Shown: positions 35,027 through 47,200 of the stretch, one piece after another | How positions within the stretch are numbered: the first letter of the stretch is position 1 | Layout of the letters: the number at the start of each line of letters is the position of its first letter | The notes under the pieces: generated by a model | Databases searched by the model: none | Seen by the model: the letters and a program-made list of their open reading frames with translations, nothing else | What the model was told of the DNA's origin: nothing | From: Silene latifolia | Taxonomy: Eukaryota > Streptophyta > Magnoliopsida > Caryophyllales > Caryophyllaceae | Reading direction: 5' to 3' | Assembly (NCBI RefSeq): GCF_048544455.1 | Contig: NC_133526.1 | Location: 760,001-824,000 of the forward strand | Length of the DNA stretch: 64,000 nt | Made by a program: the position numbers and the translations under genes

Positions 35027-36950
35027 TTAAGCTGCTTGTTGCTACGACCTATAATTCACCTGATTGACTTAAACAATAGTTGAATCATGTCAAAGAGTTT
35101 AGGAACACCAGAATTACAAAGTACTCCATGTTGATGATGTTAGTATTCAGTTGAATCAACATTAGTTCAACAAAGATCGACAACTTTGACTTTGGTCTAA
35201 ATCGGGTAGTATTTGGTTGGTGGTATTAATCTTGAGATAATTTCTGATTAGGTGTTTTTCCACGACGTATCCATAATAGCCATGGCGATTATACAATCAT
35301 AAATAAATTTATACATTGTTTATTGTTTACTTTAAACTGACTTAACCCGGCCCGATTGCCCCAAAATGACCCATAATGACTTAAATAGGGAAAAATCATG
35401 ACCCAAACAACATACTCGAAATAACCTGAATCAACAGTCATCAATCTTCTTTATCATTCATCGGAGCATCCAACGTTGTCATCATCATCAATTCTCCAAC
35501 ATCATCATCATTTTATCAACATTAGATGCTTATAAAAAAGAAGAATAATAAAAGCAAAAGCATCTTCTTTTCTTTGTTATCCATCAGCATACAAGTCCAT
35601 CGTACTGTCTCTCTTGTTCTTGATCTTCTACCTCAAGATTTTTTGATCTTGTCATAATAAATCCAACTCGTTTCAATATATCCTTCAAGGAAACAAAAAG
35701 ACAATTAAGAGTTAATTTGTAAAAATATAAGTGAAACTGAATTAAATTGAATGAAACTTAACTTAATTTAACTGAAATTAAGACCAAAATAACAGGGCCT
35801 TTGCCTGTGTAGGCCTTTCGTAAAAAAAATCTTGATAGTAAGTGTAAATGTTTAAATTTCATGAATTTTTTTTGTTCTACTTATTTACGTTTAAAGTACA
35901 AAAACTTGAAGTAATTAGCTAGTCATCTAACAGTATAAAATGAATCTAGAATTAGTCTAGAAATCGACATGTCCATTGTAGGAATTGCACTCATATTCTT
36001 GATCGTTATGGTGGCAAAGCCAAAAGGGATGGTTCCCAATTCCCAAATAAATGGAGGTGAATAAATTTTAGGGTATACATACAGCAGTACTATATGAACA
36101 GTTGGTCATCTTTAAGATGTGCTATTTTGATCTTTTTCAAAAAGATGAGATTTTGAGATCCTTATACAATCAAATGTAATCACTTTTGAAAAACAAGTTA
36201 CCATCTATGATGTACATTTGAGTATCTGATCATAAAATATGCACAAAATCCCGTCATTTTAGAAAGACGAAAGTGGTCCGTCTAAAATAAGAATTTGTGC
36301 TTTATAAAATGATGCTCATAATTACTTTATGCTTGTGTACTTTGAATTTTGGTGGTGGTGAATTGTTGATGCATGATCTTTTATAGTACAAGAATATATT
36401 CATGTTCACCACTGAATGACAATAGCACAAAAGGAAATAAGGTTTCTCGGCATCTTCTCTAGAATATAATAATAAGATATTGAAGAAAATTGACACTCAG
36501 TAATTCCAACATGATGAAGCCATTGAGTAATAAATAAGATATTGAAGAAAATTGACTTAAAAAACAAAATCAATGAATTTTGCGCCAGGAAACCACACTG
36601 TTGAGTTGTTGACGGTGTCACCCAATTAATACAAATTTTACCCAGTTGATTTTGACCATTTTCTGCATTATTTCCGTATCATCAAGACATACCGCTACAG
36701 GAATTAACTAATAAATCAATCCTTAAAAAGTTGAAAACTTTTAGCAAAACCCTGAAAACTTTAATCATTTTCAAACTCAATTAGCACATTAAACAACCAA
36801 ACAATACATAAAAAGTTACAAACTTGAGCAAAAACCCTGAAAAATTAACAAAAAATCAAACAAATTAAGAGACTAACCAATCTTAATAACAACAACAACG
36901 GATCGAATGCTGAATGAATGAATGTCTTCTTCAAGCTTTGGTTAAAAAAA
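35027..36950. other. intergenic DNA downstream of gene B
   Basis: A diverged leader module (35440-35580, ATCATCATCATTTTATCAAC and following) lies here. ACCCG-type repeats occupy 35330-35430. A short duplicated AATAAGATATTGAAGAAAAT lies at 36470 and 36532. No gene is recognised. Confidence 0.5.
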
Positions 36951-37022
36951 TTCCGTTGCCGGGAATCGAACCCGGGTCTCCTGGGTGAAAGCCAGATATC
37001 CTAACCGCTGGACGACAACGGA
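36951..37022 (-). tRNA. trnE-UUC: tRNA-Glu (anticodon UUC), copy 2
   Basis: Identical over its 72 nt to the copy at 30301-30372, with about 15 bases of shared flank on each side (GCTTTGGTTAAAAAA and ATCTCAGATGGA). It has a T-run terminator and no 216-bp repeat. The two copies probably arose by local duplication. Confidence 0.96.
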
Positions 37023-38193
37023 TCTCAGATGGATTGTTCGCAATATGTGTGACAAAAATATATATACTTGGGGTTTTTTCTACCGTGTGTTTTAGGGCAT
37101 ATGTTAATAATGCAAAAAAAAAGAGATTGTTGAGAATATATCACTAATGATTGACACAATTCACATTTACCATAATTACTGAAATATTCTCAACAACCTT
37201 GGATTATTAACATGTGATCTAAGGCCACACATTAGAAAAACCCTATATATATACTCTTTTAATAATCCTCATGTAGACGATGCCCCATAGCTCCATATTA
37301 GTTAATAAGTAAATTTAACGAAAATAACCCCAACCAATTAGGAGATTTGTTCGTGATGTGTACGTCTTACGTCATTGTTATGTTCTTATAAATTTCACCC
37401 GTAATAATTTTTTTTTTTATATTTGCAGTGACACTTTAACTATATTTTTTTTCAGTTATACATTATTTTTTTTATAAAAAAATTATATTCAGTTTTTCAT
37501 AACAAAGCTAAGCATGTTTAATTCAACAAATTTGTGAAAATAAGAGATAAAACACAAACAAGGTGCAATTTATTAGTTATTCTACTGATTCGATTTTTGC
37601 ACTTTGAATGCATAACTTGGTACTCCGTTGACAATTTGGATTTGTTTCTCTTCAAAGATGACTCCAATTGATGCTTGAAGTCGGATTGAAGAATAATTCT
37701 TTTTTTTTCTCTATTTTTCTCGTAGAAAAGATTTTCTCTTCTATTTAATCCAAGATTGCAACTTTGTCTTATAATTGGTATAATTCCTTCCCTAATTTAT
37801 TTATCTTTCAATTGTTTACATATTGAAGTTTATCTAATTAGTTTATTTCTGAAATGCCTGCACTTTGACCCGACTGGCTCGATGCTAAATAGATTTTTGG
37901 ATAGAAAAATCTCCTACAAGGTTCTGTTACAATATTGGTACCGCATAACGCTATTGCATGAATTTCTCACATATATGTCGCGTCTTAGGATCGAATCCAA
38001 ATGGAGATAAAGGAACGAGTATTAGTTCGTCTTAACACTCAAATCAATAATGAGGGTGCTGACTAAAGTATATAGCTAAACAACTAATAAAATGGGGGAG
38101 AATGCCATCGAAACAATAACAATAACAAATTAGCAACAACAACAACAACAACAATTTATAATCAAAAGTTTGTAGTTTGTATTACAAGTTCTA
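37023..38193. other. intergenic AT-rich DNA
   Basis: No gene or transposon terminus is recognised. A short inverted pair (ATTAATAATGCAAAAA... and TTATTAACATGTGATCTAAG) near 37100-37240 may be a small MITE. Confidence 0.4.
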
Positions 38194-39450
38194 ATAAGTA
38201 CATACAGTATTAGATTAATTACGAGTCATAAAGTTACAGCTTTATTAAAATTAACTGTAATCCAATCGAAAACCCGATTCCACAATCTGAATTCAAAATC
38301 GAACCCGTCCAAGACGTTTAACAGGTATATCGAGATTCTTTTTAACTTCAAACGAGGACTATTCTTTTAAAGAAAGGACGAAATTCATTGTACCAAATCA
38401 TATTCTTGTGAACAATTCTTTTTCTAACTTATTCTACGAGCCATTCTTTTAAAGTGGCATGTCAAGGCATACTAGCCACCGATTATCAGTTCATATATGT
38501 TTATTCAATTTCTTTTATTTAGGTTTGTTTTATGAGGTCTAGTTTCTTTAGTTTCATGTGCATAAAAATGAAATGACCAAGCTAAGTCTTATTTAAGAAC
38601 ATGAGCTTAACTTTAAACCACATTATTAATTATTATTAATCAAACATGTGATCATTATATCAATATTTTTAAAACACTTGTGTTAAATGTCTACGACATT
38701 CGAGTAATACATTTCATGATTAAAATTAATTGACTTTTATGAGAATGTTTAGTGCTATGAATAATTATGATTTGATGTCTTCTTGCAATTAAAGTTGACA
38801 TTACAAAAGCATACATTGCGCAATCCGTAAACTAAAACCGACGTGTCGAGTTCAGGTTATTTGAAAATCATCCCTTTTGCCTTTTTTAAACTGTTTAATA
38901 GGAAATTACTTAATAATATACGGGTTAATCTAATAATTATCGTCTACTAAATTATGTGGGTGAAATAGACTATTCTTGTCTGTTAGGGTGCAAACCCTTG
39001 TCCCACATCGGTAGAATAAAGATGAAAGCTAATCAACTATTATGGACAGTGGACACCGATAAGGAGTCCAAGAGTAAATCCGTGAGGGCTTGGCTCAAAG
39101 CGGACAATATCGTACTATTATGGACAGTGGACATCGATGCAGCAGAAGTCCAACACGAGATATTCATGCTTCCGCACAACATTGTCCTTTATTATTTTAG
39201 AACTAATACTTGGTATAATCTAGCTAGCCCCATCCTATTCCTATCTATATAGATTGATTTTAGATTGTTAGATGAGGATCACGTGGAGATAGTTAGGTGA
39301 TCATGTGGGGTTGTAGTTAGATGCCTATTAAAAGTGTATAAATATACTCCCACAGATTGTTCAAAATTTTCATAACCAAACATCTTCCAACTCAACTCAT
39401 ATATACTTCAAATCCAGCTAACCTTCCTTCCTATCTAAACATCAATGGCC
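38194..39450 (+). promoter_or_regulatory. duplicated gene C promoter and leader in front of palindrome E
   Basis: This segment is a direct copy of 50150-51742, the region upstream of gene C. It keeps the G-box CACGTG (39280-39285; the second box is CATGTG), TATAAATA (39337-39344), the leader CATAACCAAACATCTT and the start context ATCAATGGC at 39445. Immediately after the ATG it runs into the palindrome instead of gene C exon 1. A solo LTR interrupts it at 38981-39181. Confidence 0.88.
38981..39181. mobile_element. solo LTR (short LTR element)
   Basis: 201 bp with ends TGTTAGGGTGC and CCGCACAACA and the target duplication TTGTC on both sides. The paralogous site upstream of gene C (about 51477) is empty (TTCTTGTCCTTTATT), so it inserted after that duplication. 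It is a remnant by nature, with no internal region. Confidence 0.9.
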
Positions 39451-40116
39451 CAAATTGAACCCATCTTGGTTGTGGACTCGCTTCGACCCGCCTCTAATTT
39501 GATATCAATCAAATTACTGCTTGAACCCATCCTGAAGGGAAATGGGAATATTTGAGCATACTTGAAATATGCCATCAGATCGTGTTGCTTCATAGACGGA
39601 GTCAAGGACTATTGATGGCCGAGGATTCGAACTCCACCTCAAACACGCCAGGTCAGCTACTCGTAAATCGTTGATTGGTTCCTCATATAAAGGCATAGGT
39701 AATTCATCGTCGAGCAATCTATAATCTGATGATGGGAATTGGTTCCCTTCACTTAGGAATTCCGCTAATAGTTAATGCATGAATTACCTATTCCTTTATC
39801 GGAATTGGTTCCCTTCACGAGCAATCTATTAGCGGAATTCCTAAGTGAAGGGAACCAATTCCCATCATGAGATTATAGATTGCTCGACCATGAATTACCT
39901 ATTCCTTTATATGAGGAACATATCCACGATTTACGAGTAGCTGACCTGGTGTGTTTGAAGTGGAGTCCGAATCCTCGGCCATCAATAGCCCTTGACTCCG
40001 TCTATGAAGCAGCAAGATCTGATGACATATTTCAAGTATGCTCAAATATTCTCATTTGGGTTCAAGCAGTAGGAGGCGGGTCGAAGCGAGTCCACAATCA
40101 GGTTGGGTTCAATTTG
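39451..40116. pseudogene. locus E: inverted pair of 2OGD-like first exons
   Basis: Left arm 39451-39770 (minus) and right arm 39827-40116 (plus) are inverse copies, roughly 90 percent identical by eye, with a 56-base loop. Each encodes one first exon: the left reads LRVADLACLRW, SIVLDSVYEATRSDGIFQ; the right LRVADLVCLKW, SIALDSVYEAARSDDIFQ. Both end at a GT donor (CAAGTATGCTC), like GMFQ|V in genes A and C. No second exon follows on either side. The arms are not close to exon 1 of A, B or C, so the source gene is outside the window or lost. With the copied promoter upstream, a transcript could fold into a long hairpin. Confidence 0.85.
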
Positions 40117-40428
40117 TTCGCCACATGCCTGGCCCTATTTTTGACGGACCGGGCCGGACTAGTCACAAGTCAGACGACGTGGGTAAAAATCGACCTGAGG
40201 GCTGGGCCGGGTTGGAGTTGTTCGGACCCGGGCATGACCCTATTTTTTGCGGTCTAAGTCGGGGTAGTCATGGGGACACACGGGCAGGTAAAAATAAATC
40301 CGGGGGATTGGCCGGGTCGGCACTGACATATTACCACGGCTAGTAGAGACGTAGAGAGTCTATCTATTGTTGTCGAATGTCAGTTGCTTTAATTTGATTT
40401 CTTTATTCTTTATTTTTGCTTTGGAAAG
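40117..40428. other. GGGCCGGG-rich degenerate repeat stretch
   Basis: Imperfect repeats of GGCCGGG and GGTCGG type. Frames across it are compositional. No gene is recognised. Confidence 0.5.
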
Positions 40429-40527
40429 CGATATGGCGACACCGGGTGTTACCGAAATTCCTTTAAGTAATTTACAAATATGTCCCGGGTGTTACTCAAA
40501 TTGAGTAACACCCGGTGTCGCCATATC
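40429..40527. repeat. short palindromic element, copy 1
   Basis: ATATGGCGACACCGGGTGTT at the left is inverted at the right (AACACCCGGTGTCGCCATAT). The interior is CCTTTAAGTAATTTACAAAT, and a second small palindrome, GGGTGTTACTCAAATTGAGT and its inverse, lies inside. Related ends occur at 41221 and 41643. Confidence 0.8.
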
Positions 40528-41220
40528 ATTTTCCTATTAAGAAAGGGTAAGTTAGGAACTTCATGTTTTAATTGATTACAATAATCAAATAGATATTCAA
40601 TTACTTATCAACGCCATTTTAATAGGGTGAAGATCTTCAACTCATGGCCATGGTTTCCAGCATGAATTCTTCCAACTTTTTTCAAGTCTTGATTTAAAGG
40701 CATACTTTATTCAAATCTTTGATTTATATGAAAGTATCATTAACAAATTACACTACATGTTGATCATAGTAATAGTCAAAATTGCTCCAGACTAAGTAAA
40801 TTAATTATACGGAGTAGTTATTAAAACTTATTCACCTTTAAATCATAAAGGACAATCAATTTGACTTCAGAGAAGCGGATGAATTAGCGAAGATCAAATT
40901 CGATTGCTAAATATTTTAACCTAAATTTATTATGCGCAAAATTGAACTAAGCGATTGTGAATTATCCTCACGAATGATACTCCACATAGCAATAAAAACA
41001 TTATGCGGTCAATTTGGTTTTGTTATACAAGTAGCATCCATCATTTTCTTTCTTGTTCACAATTTTTATGCTGCAAAATAATCATGATTCAGCGATTTGT
41101 TTCTGTTTTGTTAGATTTACCTCAAATTTAGTTAGTGTCAAATTACACTTCTACCCTCTGAATTTTTGGCGCAAATGTGAAAAGAGATGTTTTACTTTTT
41201 AATTTTAGCAATTTTTTATT
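40528..41220. other. AT-rich DNA between palindromic elements
   Basis: No gene is recognised. Similar ends on both sides suggest it may be the interior of a larger foldback element. Confidence 0.4.
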
Positions 41221-41690
41221 AGGGTGTTACCGAATTTCGGTAACACCCGGTGTCGCCATATCGCTTTCCTTCTTATTAATTAAGTTGAATTTCAAGAGTT
41301 AAGGGAGGGAAATTAAAATACTTTAAGGGGGCGTTTGGTTCAAACATTAGGTATGGAATGGAATGGATTCTAAGTCCAAGGAGGTATGGAGTTAGAAACT
41401 CATACCTGTTTAAAGTTGTTTGGTTCAATCCGGGAATGAGAATAATGATGTGTTGGATGGAATGGAGTTGGAACCTTGGGGAGAAAGATGGGTATGGGAT
41501 TCCAAGAGGTTGGAATGGAGTTAGAATCCATCAGATATCCAACACCATTCCAAAATGCTCCAACCAAACATTGGAATGGCTTGAATCCATTCCAATCCAT
41601 TCCAAAAGCTCCAACCAAACACCCCCTAAGTAATTTACAAATATGTCCCGGGTGTTACTCAAATTGAGTAACACCCGGTGTCGCCATATT
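41221..41690. repeat. short palindromic element, copies 2 and 3
   Basis: At 41223-41263 GGGTGTTACCGAATTTCGGT forms a palindrome leading into CCGGTGTCGCCATAT. At 41643-41690 the variant with TTACTCAAATTGAGTAA leads into the same sequence. The Tourist-like MITE lies between them, in the bases matching the uninterrupted interior of copy 1. Confidence 0.75.
41327..41626. mobile_element. Tourist-like (PIF/Harbinger) MITE
   Basis: 300 bp. The ends GGGGGCGTTTGGTT and AACCAAACACCCCC are inverted, flanked by TAA on both sides (3-bp duplication). Uninterrupted CTTTAAGTAATTTAC at 40461 is the related empty site. The interior is built of TGGAATGGA-type repeats. Confidence 0.9.
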
Positions 41691-41699
41691 ATTTTCCTT

Positions 41700-42290
41700 T
41701 TTTGGTTTTTGTTTGTCATTACTTTTTTTTTATGCTCTTTCTCTCTTTCTCTCTTTCACGTTTTTTTTATTTTTTATGCTCTTTCTCTCTTTCACGCTTC
41801 TTTTATAATTCAGGAGCATTTGTGCAGGAGAATAATGTTTGGAGTTGCTTTTATGTGGTTTCTTTATTATTTATTGTCTGTCTTGCTTTATATTGGTAGT
41901 TAGGGTATTTGTGACCAGACTGGTAAATGGGTCATTTGGATCGGGTTTAGGTCGGGTCATATTGGGTTTGGTTATTTTCAAGTCAATTCCACTTATCGGG
42001 TCACTTTTGGGTCGGCCCGTGTTTTGGGTCGGGTCACTTCGGATAAGGTCATTTATTTCGTGTCATTTTGGGTCATTTAATTCGGGTCACTTTGGGTCGG
42101 GTCGGTCATTCCGGGTCTGTTAGGTCACTTTCGAGTGATGCATTTCGGGTCATTTTTGGATCTTAGGGCAGCCTTATCGAGTCGTCATTCAAATCGATCA
42201 GCTTTGCCAAGTCTATTATTTGTAACTAGGAAGAAGGTACATTATGAGAATATCGTTGTTAGAATCAGAATAAAGTAATTACAATTGTTG
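41700..42290. repeat. GGGTC-rich degenerate repeats
   Basis: From 41925 to 42150 imperfect repeats such as GGGTCATTTCGGGTC and GGGTCGGGTC dominate. 41725-41810 is a CTCTTTCTCT stretch with a repeated TTTTTTATGCTCTTTCTCTC. No gene is recognised. Confidence 0.6.
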
Positions 42291-42492
42291 GGCTATTGAA
42301 TGAGAAGTTGGCTATTGAATGAGAAGTTGGCATGGGCATCTTTCTTGCCCCATTTTACACGCACCTTACAGGCTATTGAATGAGAAGTTGGCATGGGTAT
42401 CTTTCTTGCCCCATTTTACACGCACCTTACAGGCTATTGAATGAGAAGTTGGCATGGGTATCTTTCTTGCCCCATTTTACACGCACCTTACA
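42291..42492. repeat. 61-bp tandem repeat, three units plus a partial
   Basis: Units start at 42310, 42371 and 42432 (GGCTATTGAATGAGAAGTTG, then TTGCCCCATTTTACACGC). They are nearly identical, differing by C/T in GGGCATC versus GGGTATC. A partial unit precedes at 42291. Confidence 0.95.
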
Positions 42493-43168
42493 ATCTCGAA
42501 GGGAGTTAGGTTTCGGACATAATTCTGATTACTCATATCAGGTATTCCGTATTCGTTCGGCTACTAGTTTAGATATTTTGTTCAGTTTTTTTTTATTCAG
42601 GTTTGTTTTACCCGGTCTAGATAGTCGGTGTTAGTTTATTTTGTATAAAATGGAATTACCAAGTCTTACTCAAGAATATGAGCTTACTTCCCCTCAAAAA
42701 AAGAATATGAGCTACCTTTAATACAACATTATTAATTGTTACTGCAATTGTTAATTATTACTCCGTATTATTCATCAAACATATGGTCGTTGTATAAATA
42801 ACATCCTTTGTTAAATGTCTATACTTGAATGTTAATTTGGTAGTTCGTATAATCAAAGCATCCCACTTTTTAGAAAAAGGATTGGTTGTCAATTGATATT
42901 TGATACTAGGTAGTAGGTACCTTCTCTGTCTAGCATCAATACTTTAGATAGCGTAGATTTTTATTGACCTGAAATCCAAATTGGCCCGAAATTGTTCAAA
43001 CCGACATAAATAATTCTCATCAGAAACTGATTGTTCTCCTCAAATAACTTGAAATCAACCCACCCGAAAATACTCGAACCCAAAATGACCCTACCAAGCC
43101 TGAATTTTTGTAAACACGAACAACCCGAACCATAGTAAATCTTAATTTGAAATTATTAGTTGATTAAA

Positions 43169-44067
43169 GAGAAAATTGTTGATTACAGCCTTATAAAAAC
43201 CATTTTTTGAAAATTACAGCTTTATGTAATTTTTTTTGAAAATTACAGCCATAATACCACTTTGCTTTGAAAATTGCACCACGATGACGTTTCCGGTGAA
43301 TTTTGTCAAAAAATGATCGATATATCCTTGCTTATTTGTTTGCTTACTTAGCCAGATTTTTTTCACTTTACCTTTCATTTACCTCTTTCATTTCACTCCA
43401 AACCCTCTCATCTTCCTCACTCATATTCTCTACAAATTTCCCTAAATCTTTCTCTAATTTCTAGTGTAATTAATCCCCATTATCACATAACGACTCCAGA
43501 TCATGAGTGGCAAAGTTGTGCCATCGTCTGACAGTTCTATTTCGAAGAGTAACTATTCGTACACCCAATTTGTTCTTTTCAATTGATTGAATTGAATTTT
43601 AGGGTTTATGTCTAAAATTAGTTTGGGGAAAGTTGATGATGAACCCTAATTATTTTCAATTTGGGAAAAATTGATGATGAAGAATACTAATTAATTTAAG
43701 ATACAAATGAAATAATAAAATTAGAATTCAATTAAATTAAATTGACCAGGGTAGAATTTGAATAAAGGGGGTGAATTAGATTATTGATATTGTTGAAGAA
43801 ATGGAGAATTAAAGAGAAGATGAGCTGTGAAATCTAATTTTGGGATGAACAAGATGGTTATAAGGTTGAAGATAAGGGTATCTTGGTCTTAAAATATGAA
43901 CTTAAGTCACAAAAATTCAAATTGGCATTAATTTTCCGCCAGAGTTAATGTTTTGATTGTAATTTATGATCAGAAGTAATATTATGGTTGTAATTTTCAA
44001 AAAAAATTATATAAGGATGTAATTTTCAAAAAGTGATTTTTATAAGGCTGTAATCAACAATTTTCTC
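43169..44067. mobile_element. non-autonomous Mutator-like element
   Basis: 899 bp with TIRs of about 115 bp starting GAGAAAATTGTTGATTACAG. A perfect 9-bp duplication, TTGATTAAA, lies at 43160-43168 and 44068-44076. The paralogous segment at 53533-53541 keeps the single, empty target. There is no transposase. Confidence 0.96.
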
Positions 44068-44231
44068 TTGATTAAATAAATATCTCCAACTCAAAAGAAA
44101 TTAATAATCCTATTATTGTAAAATCGATTGTTATTTCAATAATTCAATTAATCACCTCTACAAAGGCAGTTATCAATTACTTAATGTGTTTTATCAAGGT
44201 AAATAAAATGCGATTATTTTAAATCTATCTA

Positions 44232-47200
44232 TCTATACTAAATAATAAAACAGAAACCATATACATATTTTTTTTCCCCTCACTGCACATAACAAATTTA
44301 GCACAAAAACAGGCCATCTTTTCTCACCTACATATCCCCCTCAACCCTACATTTTTTTCTACATATATATTATTCATCTCCTTCATCCCTGTAATTCCAA
44401 CTCCATTAATTTTTTCATTAATTATTTCAAACCCTATACTGCCGCCTAAATATCACCAATTAAAAAAAAAGAAGTTCCTTATTTTTGATAGTTTTGGAGA
44501 AGTAATTCAAAAATTATGGGGATTTTATCATGAATATGTTGCTTAAAGTAGGTTGTTCTCTATGATCCTCATCAATCGTTGGTGTTGTGTAATATGTAAG
44601 TCATATTGATTTGTAAAAATGTCATTGAAAACTACTGGAAATTATTCCTTGGCAGGCTAGACAACTTTTTTTGAATCTTATGTTGCCTTTCATCCTTTAT
44701 AGCACATAATATTAGTTTCTTTTTTCAATTAATGTCTCCTATGTAATTTTTAGGTATTTAATGTTTGTTTCCAATATTTTTTTTGACATATGTTTATACT
44801 TTATAGGACCATTATAGGGAGCTACTAGCGGAGATGAACTAAGCTGTCAAAGATGGGGAGTTTGGTGAGTATTTTCAATTAAACAAAAAGTTTCTTGGGT
44901 CATTTTGGTTACATCTTATCTTATCAAATCTTTTAGAAAGATTATGTGATTGTTTATCTTTTTATTAAGTTTTTAAATTCAATCAAATTCTTAAACAGAT
45001 TTAGGCTACGCCACCGATTTACGTTTTCGGGAAGGAAATATGACCGACAGTATTATATGACATTTGTGTCATTGTTGTTTTGCATATGAAATCATAAGTA
45101 AAATGGTATTTTAACTAACCTAAACTTTATAACTTCCATTTGTAATATGGAATATCAATTTGTACCAATGTTCTGTACTCATCAATCGGTAGCTCTACAA
45201 GCTAAAACAAACGGCCTGTTAGTGCATCTCAATTGTGCTGCAATTGTGATGTTCTAGGCACTATCTACTACTACTACTACTATTCAATATCTTTCTAGGA
45301 TTAACTGATATGGGACATCTTAAATTATAGAAGCGTAAACAAGAAACTTTGAAGTATTTTAAGACAAATAAACATTCAAACGGAACAAGTACCACTATCT
45401 CTGCATGAACTTTTATTGAAGTTTAATTGATGCTCTATACTGATTGATCGACTTGATGTCTCTTTTCTATTGTGTCGTCATCCATGCTCAAGATCTTCAA
45501 CCTCGAACTACAAACACCCAGATATGGGCAATAATGACGACCCAACATCACCAATTATTGTGGAGCTTGACAATTTCTTCAACATAGTGAGGTCTTTGTT
45601 GACATTGATAAGATTATAGAGGGGAGATTGCATAAAGGAATTATATTGATAATAGTTGTTGTGTTATTGATATAAGTAGAATGATCGGTATTTATAATAC
45701 CTTACAAGAAACCATAGGCACTACTAAAACCCTAGAGACAGCCATCGTGACGTAGCCGTCACTACTAAACCCTAATGGGCCTAATATCCTAATACCCTCC
45801 CGCAATCGTAAAGGCAGTACATAATACGAACTTTACGATTGGAGAAATACAAAGAAAAAAATATAAAGAGAAATCGTCATCTGTTCTTCATCTTCATTAA
45901 AGATCTCCATTTCCGCAAGGCTGGTAAACGAGTATAAACTCGCTAGAAAATTTCTTCGAACAAGAACGTTAATTTTTTCGGACTTGTCGAAAGTATGAGT
46001 TAATTTGTAGGAACCCTAATCAAACCTGACAAATATCAATAAAACGGAAAATTATCCGTCAAAATTTCAAGATCTGGAGAACGTTAAGTTTTTCGGACTC
46101 CAAATTTAATTGCGTAACTACTCGCCAGTCAATTTAAGCACCACCTTGAACGGAAAAGAAATCATTAATCAAGATTCAAAATAGAGGAATTAAGCAGATC
46201 TTTCTCTTGTAATGAGTATAATGTAATATAGTCAACATATGTAGATGGCTAACAGAGTATTGACTCCCATGAACAGAGGTACGAAGGTCATGAAACCTTG
46301 CCTCACATGGTTACAAATTTGCAATATACCCATTACCCACGCACAATCTATTGATCGGCCATGGTAAACTTCTTTCTATTTTTTTTTTATTTTTTTTTTA
46401 AAAAAACTAAAAGGTCATTTTTTTTTTAAGTAACTAAAAGGTCATGAATCCTGCCGGTGAGCGATGTAAATTATTAGCCCACCGGCAGGGCAGCGGAATT
46501 TTGATTTAGGCCTCAAGAGCGAGAGGCTCTGATACCATGATAAGATTATAGAGGGGAGAGTATTTCATAAACGTACTTTCTTATTGATAATTTTTGTTAT
46601 ATGATATGAATACATAAGACTGTATTTATAATACTAGCTCAAACCTTAACCCTAGATCTAGAATACTAACTTATTCTGCAAGACAGTAATATAATACTCA
46701 TATAATTTATACGATAAGATATATGGTATATTCTAATATACCATATCTCTTATTCCTTCCTAATATCTTATTCCTTCCTAATACCCTCCCTCAAACTTAT
46801 GGTAAGTCACCGACTTATCATGAGTTTGAAGATTACAAAACAATAAATAATAAGAAGAAAAAAATGTCGACTCCTCTTCGTCTTCATAGTCTTCTTCTTC
46901 ATCAGTGCGTAAACGACCCGCCGTCCATGATAGGTGCGTAACTCGCCAGTACTTTTGTGCGTAACCGACTCGCTAGTCAATACGTGCGTAACTCGCCAGT
47001 ATATAGGACACTACGAGGGGTAACAACCTACCCGCTCATATAAGTAAATACTCATGTCTCACGACATAAAATAATCAATACGCCCCGTCTTACGACACGG
47101 GAAGAACCGAAACGTGCTACAAATCGGTAGCTTATACTCCTTTTGCTTATAAGATATTGGAATTACATACAATAATCCCACTTGAATTACGTACGTACTC

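Noticed and set aside
38981-39181. Cassandra-type LTR with embedded 5S rRNA
   Set aside because: I see no 5S rRNA internal control region in this LTR, so only a generic short LTR is claimed.
42310-42492. CRISPR-like array
   Set aside because: Units are directly adjacent 61-bp tandem repeats with no unique spacers, and the DNA is plant nuclear.
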